A stretch of 64,000 nt of DNA. Origin: Candidatus Mediterraneibacter intestinavium. GTDB taxonomy: Bacteria > Bacillota > Clostridia > Lachnospirales > Lachnospiraceae. The DNA lies in NCBI GenBank assembly GCA_019119205.1, contig DWXK01000006.1:62001-126000 (forward strand), read 5' to 3'. Shown piece by piece: positions 34,001-43,408 of the stretch. The notes under the pieces were generated by a model, which was not told the DNA's origin, searched no databases, and saw only the letters and a program-made list of their open reading frames with translations. Both the position numbers and the translations under genes were made by a program. Position 1 is the first letter of the stretch; each line of letters starts with the position of its first letter.

Positions 34001-34447
34001 GTGAGTACATTCACTATCGTCTTGCTCGTCATCCTTGTAGTGCTGATCGCAGCATGCATCGCATTATATTTCTTTGGGAAGAGAGCGGAAAAGAAACAGG
34101 CGGAACAGCAGGAACAGATGGACGCCGTTGCTCAGACCGTCAGCATGCTGGTCATCGATAAAAAGAAAATGAAACTGAAAGAAGCCGGATTTCCTTCCGT
34201 GGTACTTGAGAACACACCGAAATATTTACGGCGCACCAAGGTACCGGTCGTGAAGGCAAAGATCGGCCCCAGGATCATGACACTGATGTGCGACGCAAAA
34301 GTTTTCGATATCATTCCTGTAAAAAAAGAAGTCAAAGCAGTTGTGAGCGGGATTTACATAACCTCACTGAAAAGCGTCCGGGGCGGCTCCATCGAGGCTC
34401 CTCAGAAGAAGAAAAAAGGACTTTTCGCAAGATTTAAAAAAGACTGA
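34001..34447 (+). CDS. Membrane-anchored protein of unknown function
   Basis: 148 residues from GTG 34001 behind AGGAGGG. One N-terminal membrane helix (TIVLLVILVVLIAACIALYFF) is followed by a short coiled segment (RAEKKQAEQQEQMDAVAQTV), a compact basic domain (KVPVVKAKIGPRIMTLMCDA) and a Lys-rich end. The domain should lie in the cytoplasm. I do not recognise the family, though the clean promoter and terminator show a real single-gene transcript. Confidence 0.75.
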   Translation: MSTFTIVLLVILVVLIAACIALYFFGKRAEKKQAEQQEQMDAVAQTVSMLVIDKKKMKLKEAGFPSVVLENTPKYLRRTKVPVVKAKIGPRIMTLMCDAKVFDIIPVKKEVKAVVSGIYITSLKSVRGGSIEAPQKKKKGLFARFKKD

Positions 34448-34448
34448 C

Positions 34449-34493
34449 AAAAAAGCTTATGGATTCTGAGACATGAACCCATAAGCTTTTTTT
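34449..34493. terminator. Bidirectional terminator between convergent genes
   Basis: AAAAAAGCTTATGG pairs with CCCATAAGCTTTTTT, giving T runs on both strands. It serves the plus-strand membrane protein gene and the minus-strand MFS gene. Confidence 0.88.
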
Positions 34494-35741
34494 CTATCCC
34501 GCTATTTTCTTTCTTCCCGGGCTCCGTCTCTGCCCGGAGATCTCCCGGTCATTTTCCGCTCCTTCTTCTCTCCGTTTCAGGATCCCTGTAAGGAGGAACG
34601 CGCAGATTCCCGCCAGCGCCGCCGGCACAGCCCCGGCTGCTCCCACATAGCGGAGACCTGCGTGATCCACGACCACACCTCCCAGGAATGATCCCGCCGC
34701 GATCCCGAGATTAAAGAACACCGAATTGAACGACGCGGCAAGGTTCACACAGGAAGGATACTCCTGTGCCGCCGTATTCAGGAACAGCATCTGGCTGGGT
34801 GAATTCACCAGATAGATGAGGATCCCCAGCAGGAAGACCGCCGCCAGACCGGCAGGCAGGCTCTGCGTCGCGAAAGGCATGCTCAGAAGGCAGAGCGTAT
34901 GGACCACATAGATCCCCGGCATCCGCTTCATCCCTCCGTTCTCTGCGATCCTTCCGGAATACAGGTTGCTGATCAAAGCTGCCACGCCGAACAGAAGAAG
35001 CGCAAAACTGATCATATTTCCGGGGATATGAAGTTCTGTCTCAAAGATCGGGGTAAGATATGTGTAGACAGTATATGTCGCCGCCGCGCCCAGGAAAACG
35101 CACAGTGCTCCCAGGATGATCTTCCGGTCCGTCAGGAGGACGAACTGCCGGATCACGCTGTGCGATTCCACACCGCCTTTCCTCGGCAGGGTCCGGTACA
35201 GGACTGCCGCCACTGCCAGAGAAGCTGCAGCGATCAGGAAAAACGCAGCGCGCCAGTTCAGGAAACGGGTCACCGCAGTCGCGATCGGAACCCCGAAGAC
35301 CGACGCGATGCTGAACCCGGAGAAGATGCCCGCTACGACTTTCGGCATATTCTCGGGAGCCGCGATGTCCCCCGCATATGTCATGGAAACCGCCACCAGA
35401 GTCCCCGACACCACGGCAATGACGATCCTCGCCGCAGCAAAGACAAGATACATCGACGTCAGCCCGCACAGCAGGTTTGCCACAGCAAAAACAGATACGC
35501 ACACCATGGTAAACCGGAACCTGTCAAACTTTCCCGCCGCTGCCGCGCAGAAAGGAGTTCCCACGGCATAGGCGAAAGCAAACACAGACACGATGCCCCC
35601 CGCTGTTGTCAGCGATATATGAAATCCCTCGGATATTTCCGGAAGTATCCCCACCACGATAAACTCACTTGTCCCTAAAAGAAATGATAATGTGACCAGC
35701 ATGACTACCTGGACTGTCAGAAACCGACTTTTTTTCTCCAT
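34494..35741 (-). CDS. MFS efflux transporter (DHA1/AraJ-like)
   Basis: 415 residues with 12 predicted helices. The first helix region LVTLSFLLGTSEFIVVGILP and the loop AAAGKFDRFRFTMVC match drug and sugar efflux permeases of the CmlA/AraJ type. The C-terminus is basic and ends within the shared terminator. An AraC-family regulator is divergently transcribed from the same 176-base intergenic region and is the natural candidate for its control. The substrate is unknown. Confidence 0.9.
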   Translation of the reverse strand: MEKKSRFLTVQVVMLVTLSFLLGTSEFIVVGILPEISEGFHISLTTAGGIVSVFAFAYAVGTPFCAAAAGKFDRFRFTMVCVSVFAVANLLCGLTSMYLVFAAARIVIAVVSGTLVAVSMTYAGDIAAPENMPKVVAGIFSGFSIASVFGVPIATAVTRFLNWRAAFFLIAAASLAVAAVLYRTLPRKGGVESHSVIRQFVLLTDRKIILGALCVFLGAAATYTVYTYLTPIFETELHIPGNMISFALLLFGVAALISNLYSGRIAENGGMKRMPGIYVVHTLCLLSMPFATQSLPAGLAAVFLLGILIYLVNSPSQMLFLNTAAQEYPSCVNLAASFNSVFFNLGIAAGSFLGGVVVDHAGLRYVGAAGAVPAALAGICAFLLTGILKRREEGAENDREISGQRRSPGRKKIAG

Positions 35742-35917
35742 GCTCCTTTTCTCCTCTCCTTTGTCTTACGGGATTCTATTCTATCATCATCTTTTCCTCA
35801 ATTCTTGTTTACATCAGGCATATTTTTGTATTATATTGATATCAGACAGGGGTATTCTGTCATTGACTGCACTCTGCTCCTGTACTTATATATCCGCTCA
35901 GAAGGAGGCAAGTTCTG

Positions 35918-36781
35918 TTGGAGATACCTGTATTCGGAATTGAAGACCAGTCCACCAGCCCTGATTCCGGGCTTTCCTACACGATCAATACGATCTATGA
36001 CGAACCGCCGCTGCACACCCACACATACTACGAGTTTTTTGTCGTGACAGAGGGCTCTGCCCTGCATCTGATCAACGACTCGGTCCAGACGATACGGAAG
36101 GGGGATTTCTTTTTTATCCGCCCGTCAGATGTGCACAGTTATAATTTTTATCACTCGGAAAATTTTCATAAGCTTAATCTCGGGTTCACGCAGCAGATCT
36201 TCCGCTCTGTCAGCCGCTTCTTTGACAGCACGGAAAAGCTGTCCCTGCTCACCTCCCCGGAATTCCCGCCCTCAGTCCGCCTTGACAAAGGACAGCTCCA
36301 CCGCGTGGTCACTCTCATGAAGGAAGCAGGAGACTATCTTCAGAATGCGAGCCCGCTGAGGACCAAGTACCATGTCCAGTGCATCCTCGCCATGTTTTTC
36401 GAGGAATATTTTTTTGAATATGATACCGAACTGCCGCAGAAGATCCCTTCCTGGCTGACCGGTCTGATGACAGAGATGCAGAAGGTCGAAAATATGCAGG
36501 AAGGATACCCCGGGATGTGCCGCCTTGCGCCATGTTCTCCCAACCATCTCTGCCGCACGATGAAACATTTTTTCGGCGTGACCCCGACCCAGTATATCAA
36601 TGAACAGAGGCTGAACTATTCCGTATATCTGCTGATGCAGACAGATATGGATATCCTGGATATCTGCGGCGCCTGCGGATTTTCCAATCTCAGTCATTTT
36701 TATCACCTGTTCCGCCGCAAATTCTCCTGCCCTCCCCTGCAGTTTCGAAAGGCCAGAGAAAAAGCCTGTACAAACGCTTGA
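35918..36781 (+). CDS. AraC-family regulator with cupin sensor domain
   Basis: 287 residues from TTG 35918, 9 bases after GGAGG. The N-terminal part (about 1-140) is a cupin-like sensing domain (HTHTYYEFFVVTEGSALHLI, GDFFFIRPSDVHSY). The C-terminal 100 residues hold the AraC double helix-turn-helix (PNHLCRTMKHFFGVTPTQYI). The sensing domain probably binds a sugar. It is divergent from the MFS gene. The stop overlaps a hairpin (GCCTGTACAAACGCT with AGCGTCTGCACAGGC) that may end the transcript. Confidence 0.92.
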   Translation: MEIPVFGIEDQSTSPDSGLSYTINTIYDEPPLHTHTYYEFFVVTEGSALHLINDSVQTIRKGDFFFIRPSDVHSYNFYHSENFHKLNLGFTQQIFRSVSRFFDSTEKLSLLTSPEFPPSVRLDKGQLHRVVTLMKEAGDYLQNASPLRTKYHVQCILAMFFEEYFFEYDTELPQKIPSWLTGLMTEMQKVENMQEGYPGMCRLAPCSPNHLCRTMKHFFGVTPTQYINEQRLNYSVYLLMQTDMDILDICGACGFSNLSHFYHLFRRKFSCPPLQFRKAREKACTNA

Positions 36782-36829
36782 CCAGCGTCTGCACAGGCTT
36801 GATCCATATATATTATCCTTATCCAGTCT

Positions 36830-37297
36830 TTAACTCAGCACGGAGAAATCCCCGCTGTTCTTCGAAGTGATGTTCATCCGGATCTTACAGTCCGCGAGCG
36901 GTTCATGATCAACGTCCAGCTCGTAGTCCACAGACACATTGATTTTATCCTCCGAAACGCTGACCTCCATATTTTTCGTATTGATGCCGATGAGCATCTG
37001 CCCGTACGGCGTCTTATAATATGTCAGGTTCTTCCGGTTCTTCTCAAACACCATGTGCGTCCCGGTCCCGCCGCTCCTCATGATCTCCATGCTGTCGTCA
37101 CCGGTGATCTTGATCTTGTTTTTGACCGTCCCTGCCATTCCCTCCATCACTTCGTCATAAATGATATAATGTTTCCCGTTCCGGCAGTAGTAACTGGCAG
37201 GCGTCACAACCTCGATCGGTTCGTCCTCCTCATCCGGCTGCGGGGATACGATCCCCATATGCATCCCGGAGATGCTGACTAATACATCCTTCGTCAT
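36830..37297 (-). CDS. DUF1934 domain protein (YwiB-like)
   Basis: 155 residues, a calycin-like beta barrel family of unknown function. It begins MTKDVLVSISGMHM and has the expected KIKITGDDSMEIMRSGGTGT and YGQMLIGINTKNMEV segments. It starts 3 bases after the murI stop, so the two are co-transcribed. In other Bacillota the family also sits beside cell-wall or arginyl-tRNA synthetase genes, with no defined role. Confidence 0.9.
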   Translation of the reverse strand: MTKDVLVSISGMHMGIVSPQPDEEDEPIEVVTPASYYCRNGKHYIIYDEVMEGMAGTVKNKIKITGDDSMEIMRSGGTGTHMVFEKNRKNLTYYKTPYGQMLIGINTKNMEVSVSEDKINVSVDYELDVDHEPLADCKIRMNITSKNSGDFSVLS

Positions 37298-37300
37298 ATC

Positions 37301-38128
37301 TTAATATTCCTCGATATTTACTACATTGGTAGTGGGTACGTCAAATGGCATCACCGTGTTGGCAAATCTCCTGAACTTCTCCGCCGCATCGCTGACATAG
37401 AAGGAATATCTGCTGTGCTGCTCTGTTGTCCCATCGTTTGCCATCCCCCGCTCCTCCAGCATTTTCTTGAGGTCCATCGCGGTCTCATATGCCGGATTGA
37501 CGATCTGGATCCGGTCTCCCATGTACTCCCGGATCTTTGAGCGGATCAGGGGATAATGGGTACATCCCAGGATCATCGCGTCGATATCCGTATGCTTCAT
37601 GGACTCGAGATAATACTCAATGATCTCCTGCGTCACCACATGTTCCTTAAACCCTTCTTCCACAAGAGGTACAAAGAGAGGACATGCCTTCTCGATCACT
37701 GTGATATCCGGCGCCATCTCCCGGATGACTTTCGTATACATCCCGCTCTGGACTGTGGCATCCGTACCGACCACGCCGACCTTGCGGTTCTTCGTCGCCT
37801 CAACAGCAGCTCTCGCCCCCGGGATGACCACTCCCATGATCGGGATATCGAACTCATCCCTCACTGCGTCGAGCGCCAGTGCGCTCGCCGTATTGCACGC
37901 GATGACGATCGCCTTTACCTGCTTTGTCTTAAGGAAACGGATGATCTGCTCCGAGAAGCGGATGATCGTATTCTGTGACTTGCTTCCGTATGGAACACGC
38001 GCAGTATCCCCGAAATATACGATATTTTCTTTCGGCAGCTGGCGGGATATCTCCCGCGCAACTGTCAGACCGCCGACTCCGGAATCGAACACGCCGACCG
38101 GAGCCGTTTTTCTGCTTTCCATACCCAC
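37301..38128 (-). CDS. murI: Glutamate racemase
   Basis: 275 residues. The catalytic cysteines are in IACNTASA (near residue 77) and GCTHYPLI (near 188), and the active-site Asp is in FDSGVGGLTV. GDTARVPYGSKS is also diagnostic. It makes D-glutamate for peptidoglycan stem peptides. It lies 13 bases after pfkA and 3 bases before the DUF1934 gene on the minus strand, so it is the middle gene of a three-gene transcript. Confidence 0.96.
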   Translation of the reverse strand: MGMESRKTAPVGVFDSGVGGLTVAREISRQLPKENIVYFGDTARVPYGSKSQNTIIRFSEQIIRFLKTKQVKAIVIACNTASALALDAVRDEFDIPIMGVVIPGARAAVEATKNRKVGVVGTDATVQSGMYTKVIREMAPDITVIEKACPLFVPLVEEGFKEHVVTQEIIEYYLESMKHTDIDAMILGCTHYPLIRSKIREYMGDRIQIVNPAYETAMDLKKMLEERGMANDGTTEQHSRYSFYVSDAAEKFRRFANTVMPFDVPTTNVVNIEEY

Positions 38129-38141
38129 GTTTATCTTTCTC

Positions 38142-39155
38142 CTAAAGTGCTAATACTTTCGCCACGTCGTACTGATACTCGGAAACGGACTTCTTCATCG
38201 CAAGAGCTTCCTCGATATCAAAGTCAACGAACTCGCCGTTTTTGTATCCTACGACACGGTTTGTCTTGCCCTGGCAGAGAAGATCCACTGCCATGGAACC
38301 CATGATGGACGCATAAACTCTGTCTTTACATGTCGGGCTTCCGCCGCGCTGCATGTGTCCGAGGATCGTCGCTCTTGTCTCCATCCCTGTAGCCGCCTCA
38401 ATCCTCTTTGCCATGTTGATGGAGTCACCGATACCCTCGGCATTGATAATGATATAGTTCTTTTTACCACGTCTCTGGCACGCTTTGATGTCCGCGATGA
38501 TCTCCTGCTCATCAATATCGTGCTCCTCCGGCATCAGGATGCGCTCCGCGCCGTTCGCGATACCGCACCACAGTGCGAGATACCCGGCATCACGCCCCAT
38601 AACCTCAATGATACTGCATCTCTCATGAGATGTGGAAGTGTCACGCACTTTATCGATCGCTTCCATAGCAGTGTTTACTGCCGTATCAAATCCGATCGTA
38701 TAATCTGTACATGCAATGTCAAGGTCGATCGTTCCCGGGATACCGATGGTGTTCACCCCGAGATTGGCAAGTTTCTGGGCACCGGCAAAAGATCCGTCTC
38801 CACCGATGACTACCAGACCGTCAATCCCGTATTTCTTACAGATCGCAGCAGCTTTCTGCTGTCCTTCTTCTGTCCTCATGGACTTGCATCGTGCAGTCTG
38901 GAGGATCGTACCTCCGCGCTGGATGGTATCGGAAACATCACGCGCTGACATATCAATGATCTCTTCTTTCAGAAGTCCGTGATATCCTCTGCGGATCCCG
39001 CGCACTTTCAGCCCTCTGGACAGTGCTGTCCTGACAACTGCACGGATCGCCGCGTTCATTCCCGGCGCGTCTCCACCACTGGTAAGAACGCCGATCGTGC
39101 GGATCCTGTCTTCAAAGTCATCTGCATATAATTCGTCTAATGTGTTTTCTGCCAT
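38142..39155 (-). CDS. pfkA: ATP-dependent 6-phosphofructokinase
   Basis: 337 residues from the ATG at 39155 (MAENTLDELY) behind GGTGGAG; the track start 53 codons upstream is not supported. Motifs: GVLTSGGDAPGMNAA (ATP loop), VVIGGDGSFAGA with GGDG rather than GGDD, which favours ATP over pyrophosphate, and GIPGTIDLDIACTDYTIGFD with the catalytic Asp. The usual PGTIDND is PGTIDLD here, a variant I believe is common in this bacterial family. It commits glycolysis. murI and DUF1934 follow closely. Confidence 0.95.
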   Translation of the reverse strand: MAENTLDELYADDFEDRIRTIGVLTSGGDAPGMNAAIRAVVRTALSRGLKVRGIRRGYHGLLKEEIIDMSARDVSDTIQRGGTILQTARCKSMRTEEGQQKAAAICKKYGIDGLVVIGGDGSFAGAQKLANLGVNTIGIPGTIDLDIACTDYTIGFDTAVNTAMEAIDKVRDTSTSHERCSIIEVMGRDAGYLALWCGIANGAERILMPEEHDIDEQEIIADIKACQRRGKKNYIIINAEGIGDSINMAKRIEAATGMETRATILGHMQRGGSPTCKDRVYASIMGSMAVDLLCQGKTNRVVGYKNGEFVDFDIEEALAMKKSVSEYQYDVAKVLAL

Positions 39156-39346
39156 GTTTTTCTCCACCTTTCCTTCATAATAGGTCCCGGCAGCCTGCTC
39201 CATGCCACTGTACAGACCGCCTGTAAAACGGACACATCCGATCCGCTTCACTACTTCCTGCTGAGCGCAGAACTGCGCCGCATTTAAGATAACCGCCAAA
39301 CCCTGAAATTGCATTTCTCATCAATTCCGAGAATATTCTACCGTAT

Positions 39347-42300
39347 TTAGAAGTGGTTTTCAATAGCTTTTTCCACCACTTTTACCCGGCTTTCCCCGTA
39401 ATGATTCATTAATCTGCTCAAAACCTGTGCGTCGATCCGGATGTTCCGGTTCCTCGGAAGCCGCTTGACCGCGCGCTCTTTCGCGCAGTAGATGACCACC
39501 TCATCATCTCCTTCGGAATCAGCCAGATATCCGTTTACGATCTGTTCTTCATCCAGATATGAAGCCTTGTCCGGGAACTGGAGCCACAGTTCCCGCTTTT
39601 TCTGCTCAAAGGGGATCACCTTCTCACAGATCAGCTTGCTGGCGCGCTCATCCTCCTCGGCCACTCTTCCCCTGATGAACACCTTGCTGTCCACCTCAAG
39701 GCATTCCCGGTTCTTCTCATAATCTCTGGGGAACACGACGACCTCCACCGTGCCCATCAGATCCTCCACTGTGAGGAAAGCCATCATCTGGTTCGTCTTC
39801 GTGTGCTTCACCGTCTTCTCCGTGATCATGCCGCCGATGACCGCGCGGGAGCCGTCCCTCACCTTGGTCTGCCCGGTCTCCTCATCCGGCTGGAAATCTC
39901 CTGTCGTCGCCGTGATCACCTTTTTCCACTGCTCCTCATATGCCTCCAGAGGGTGTCCGCTGACGTAGATTCCCAGGACTTCCTTCTCAAATGCCAGAAG
40001 GTTCTCTCTGGAATACTCCCCCACGTCCGGGAGTTTGATCTGGAATTCTTCTTTCTGGTCCTCTCCCACCATATCGAAGAGGGTCATCTGCCCCGCCATG
40101 GAATACTTCTTTTCCTGGTTGACGTGGTCCACGATCTGGATGTAGATGCTCATAAACTGCTTCCTGGTTCCTCCCAGCGTGTCCAGCGCGCCGGATTTGA
40201 TCAGGTTCTCGATAGCGCGCTTGTTGAGCGCCTCCCTGGAGGACATCCTCGTGATAAAATCCTCCAGATTCTTAAACGGACCGAACTGTTCTCTCTCCTC
40301 CACGATGGCTTTGATCACCGGTCTGCCGATGCTCTTGATCGCAGCGAGCCCGTACCGGATATTTCCGCTGTCGACCGAGAAGTTCGCCTCCCCTTTGTTG
40401 ATGTCCGGAGGCAGGATCCGGATGTTCATCTGCCGGCAGGCGTAAATATATTCTGCCACCTTTGGCGGATTTTCAATCACAGAAGTCATGAGCGCCGCCA
40501 TAAATTCCACCGGATAGTAATATTTCAGCCACGCAGTCTGGTAAGAGACTACCGCATATGCCGCCGCGTGGGACTTGTTGAACGCATATTTCGCGAAATC
40601 GATCATCTCATCATAGATCTTATTCGCTGTCTTCTCGTCGATCCCGTTCTTGATACAGCCCGGAACGTTCGTCTCCTCATCCCCGTAGACAAAGATCTGA
40701 CGCTCCTTCTGCATCACATCTCCTTTTTTCTTTGACATGGCTCGCCTGAGGAGGTCGCTCCGCCCCAGCGTATACCCTGCAAGATCCCGCACGATCTGCA
40801 TGACCTGCTCCTGATACACGATACACCCGTAAGTGGGCGCGAGGATCGGCTCCAGCTGCGGACAGTCATAGGTGATCGACGCCGACTCGTTCTTTCCTTT
40901 GATATACTGGGGGATAAAGTCCATGGGTCCCGGACGGTACAGTGCGATCCCGGCTATGATATCCTCCAGGCTGTGGGGTTTCAGTTCCTTCATGAAACTC
41001 TTCATGCCGCTGCTCTCGATCTGGAATATCCCGTCCGTCTTTCCGGTACCGATATAATCCATCACCGCCTGATCGTTATAGTCGATCTTCTCAATATCGA
41101 GTGCAGGGGCTTTTTTCCTGGCCATGGCGACCGCGTTCTGGATCACAGTCAGAGTACGGAGTCCCAGGAAATCCATCTTCAGAAGCCCCAGTTCCTCCAG
41201 AGTGGTCATAGTAAACTGGGTCGTGATCGTCCCGTCCGCGGCGCGGGAAAGAGGAACGTACTCATCCACAGATTTCTGGCTGATCACAACGCCGGCAGCA
41301 TGCATGGAACTATGTCTGGGCAGACCTTCCAGGCGCTTCGCCATATCGATCAGGCTTTTCACCTGCTCGTCGGTCTCATAGGTCCTGCGCAGTTCCGGGT
41401 TCTCTTTCAGCGCCTTGTCGATAGTGATGTTCAGCTCCTGGGGGATCATCTTTGCGATGGAATCCACAAAAGCATAAGGCAGATCCATTACCCTTCCCAC
41501 GTCCCGGATGACACCTCTTGCAGCCAGGGTTCCGAAAGTCACGATCTGAACGACCCGGTCCTTCCCGTATTTACGCACCACATAGTCGATGACCTCCTGC
41601 CTTCTCTCGAAGCAGAAGTCCACGTCGATATCGGGCATGGACACACGTTCCGGGTTCAGGAAACGCTCGAACAGGAGCTGATACCGGATGGGATCGATGG
41701 TCGTGATCTCCAGGCAGTAGGAGACAATGCTCCCCGCGGCGGAGCCTCGTCCAGGTCCCACCGCGATCCCGTGGTCCTTCGCATACTTGATGAAGTCCCA
41801 TACGATCAGGAAATAATCCACATACCCCATGTTCTTTATGGTGTCCAGCTCGTAAGTGAGCCGGTCTTTTAATTCCCGGGACGGATCGCGGCCATAGCGC
41901 TTCTCAAGTCCCTCCCAGCACAGTTTTTGAAGGTATTCCCAGGAGGTCATCCCGTCCGGGACATCGTATTTTGGAAGTTTCGTCACGCCGAACTCGATCT
42001 CCACAGAGCACCGGTCAGCGATCTTCTGCGTGTTCTCCAGCGCCTCCTTCGCAAAAGGAAAAAGCGCCTCCATCTCCTCCGGAGATTTCACATAATACTG
42101 TCCGCCCTCGTATCGCATCCGGTTTTCATCCGCCAGCTTCTTTCCTGTCTGGATACAGAGCAGGATATCGTGCGCCTTCGCGTCATCCGCGTAAGTATAA
42201 TGGACGTCATTGGTCGCCACCAGCGGGATCCCGGTCTCCTGGGACATCTTCATGAGCTGCTGGTTCACCAGGGTCTGATCCGGGATCCCGTGGTCCTGCA

Positions 42301-42823
42301 GTTCCAGAAAATAGTTGTCCTCCCCAAAGATATCTCTGTACTCAAGCGCTTTCTTCTTCGCCTCGTCATACAATCCTTTGACGATATAGCGCTGGACCTC
42401 TCCGGCAAGGCAGGCGCTCAATGCTATGATCCCTTCATGATATTCCGCGAGCAGCGACTTATCCACTCTGGGACGGTAGTAATATCCCTCCACAAAGCCT
42501 TTGGAAACAATCTTCATCAGATTCGCATAGCCTTTATTGTTCTCCGCCAGAAGGACAAGGTGATAGTACCTGTCGTCTCCCCCTGTTATCTCTCGGTCAA
42601 ACCGGGAGTTTGGCGCGACATACACCTCGCATCCAAGGATCGGATTGATCCCCTGTTTCTTCGCCTCACGGTAAAAATCGATCACACCGTACATAACGCC
42701 GTGGTCTGTGATCGCGGCGCTGTTCATCCCCAGTTCCTTTACCCGGGACACATATTCCTTTATCTTGTTCGAACCGTCCAACAGACTGTACTCTGTGTGG
42801 ACATGCAAATGTGCAAAACTCAT
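39347..42823 (-). CDS. dnaE: DNA polymerase III alpha subunit, DnaE type
   Basis: 1158 residues from the ATG at 42823 (MSFAHLHVHTEYSLLDG) behind GAGAGG; the track adds 50 unsupported codons. Domains in order: PHP (1-about 280), polymerase palm and fingers with GPGRGSAAGSIVSYC and the metal-binding MPDIDVDFCFERR, the tandem HhH region, and a C-terminal OB fold (MMAFLTVEDLMGTVEVVVFP). This is the DnaE1-like form of Clostridia; the PolC replicase would be elsewhere. It is transcribed separately from the small gene upstream, which has its own terminator. Confidence 0.97.
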   Translation of the reverse strand: MSFAHLHVHTEYSLLDGSNKIKEYVSRVKELGMNSAAITDHGVMYGVIDFYREAKKQGINPILGCEVYVAPNSRFDREITGGDDRYYHLVLLAENNKGYANLMKIVSKGFVEGYYYRPRVDKSLLAEYHEGIIALSACLAGEVQRYIVKGLYDEAKKKALEYRDIFGEDNYFLELQDHGIPDQTLVNQQLMKMSQETGIPLVATNDVHYTYADDAKAHDILLCIQTGKKLADENRMRYEGGQYYVKSPEEMEALFPFAKEALENTQKIADRCSVEIEFGVTKLPKYDVPDGMTSWEYLQKLCWEGLEKRYGRDPSRELKDRLTYELDTIKNMGYVDYFLIVWDFIKYAKDHGIAVGPGRGSAAGSIVSYCLEITTIDPIRYQLLFERFLNPERVSMPDIDVDFCFERRQEVIDYVVRKYGKDRVVQIVTFGTLAARGVIRDVGRVMDLPYAFVDSIAKMIPQELNITIDKALKENPELRRTYETDEQVKSLIDMAKRLEGLPRHSSMHAAGVVISQKSVDEYVPLSRAADGTITTQFTMTTLEELGLLKMDFLGLRTLTVIQNAVAMARKKAPALDIEKIDYNDQAVMDYIGTGKTDGIFQIESSGMKSFMKELKPHSLEDIIAGIALYRPGPMDFIPQYIKGKNESASITYDCPQLEPILAPTYGCIVYQEQVMQIVRDLAGYTLGRSDLLRRAMSKKKGDVMQKERQIFVYGDEETNVPGCIKNGIDEKTANKIYDEMIDFAKYAFNKSHAAAYAVVSYQTAWLKYYYPVEFMAALMTSVIENPPKVAEYIYACRQMNIRILPPDINKGEANFSVDSGNIRYGLAAIKSIGRPVIKAIVEEREQFGPFKNLEDFITRMSSREALNKRAIENLIKSGALDTLGGTRKQFMSIYIQIVDHVNQEKKYSMAGQMTLFDMVGEDQKEEFQIKLPDVGEYSRENLLAFEKEVLGIYVSGHPLEAYEEQWKKVITATTGDFQPDEETGQTKVRDGSRAVIGGMITEKTVKHTKTNQMMAFLTVEDLMGTVEVVVFPRDYEKNRECLEVDSKVFIRGRVAEEDERASKLICEKVIPFEQKKRELWLQFPDKASYLDEEQIVNGYLADSEGDDEVVIYCAKERAVKRLPRNRNIRIDAQVLSRLMNHYGESRVKVVEKAIENHF

Positions 42824-42940
42824 CCGATACCTCTCTGTCACACCGTAATCTCTGTCTCCTGAAACACTGCAGTTCAGCCATATGCCGAAGGAGTGGCTGC
42901 ACTGTGATCCTGAGACCATCCTGATCTTAAGATAAAAGAG

Positions 42941-42966
42941 GCAGTCCCCCTTTCCGGGAACTGCCC
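42941..42966 (-). terminator. Terminator of the small gene upstream of dnaE
   Basis: On the minus strand GGCAGTTCCCGGAAAGGGGGACTGCC followed by TCTTTTATC. One G-T wobble lies in the stem. Confidence 0.75.
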
Positions 42967-43015
42967 TCTCCACATTCTCTCACTGAAAGAAGCTTTCCTG
43001 TCTGTCAGCTCAGAC

Positions 43016-43252
43016 TTACTCTCCATCCATCATAAACTTGATCAGTCTGTCTGTATCTTCCTTCTCATATGCAATGATCTCAAGTTCCGGGATCTCACCG
43101 TTGGAAAAGATATTCGCCATGGAAACGTACTGGGAAAGCTTTGACTTCAGGTTCAGTCTGTCTCCTTCTCCTGTAACCAGTTCTACTTTTCCTTTGCATT
43201 CGTCGATCACCTTAAAGAAGCCTTCTATATCTGTTATGTTCTGCACTTTCAT
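43016..43252 (-). CDS. Small conserved-looking protein of unknown function
   Basis: 78 residues from the ATG at 43252 (MKVQNITDIEGFFKVIDEC) behind AAGGAG; the track start is 8 codons upstream. It is acidic and soluble, with KGKVELVTGEGDRLNLKSKL in the middle and a helical end. It has its own promoter (TTGCAA-16-TATAAT, 43332-43359) and terminator. I do not recognise the family. The sequence suggests a small alpha-beta fold. Confidence 0.75.
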   Translation of the reverse strand: MKVQNITDIEGFFKVIDECKGKVELVTGEGDRLNLKSKLSQYVSMANIFSNGEIPELEIIAYEKEDTDRLIKFMMDGE

Positions 43253-43331
43253 GATTATTTCTCCTTTCACATCCACTCTGTATGTATCTGAAATGTGTCT
43301 TCATACTGCTACTCTGCACATTCCTATAAAT

Positions 43332-43359
43332 ATTATACCCTATTTTATCCGAATTGCAA
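43332..43359 (-). promoter_or_regulatory. Promoter of the 78-residue protein gene
   Basis: On the minus strand TTGCAA (43354-43359), 16 bases, TATAAT (43332-43337). Confidence 0.65.
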
Positions 43360-43408
43360 GGAATTTTCTTCCCTGCCTGTGTCCATCTGGCGCTGCAGAG
43401 ACTTTTCC

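Noticed and set aside
38700-38760. PGTIDLD in place of PGTIDND in phosphofructokinase, as a possible inactive enzyme
   Set aside because: The catalytic Asp is kept, and I recall this variant in other clostridial enzymes, so it is unlikely to be a defect.
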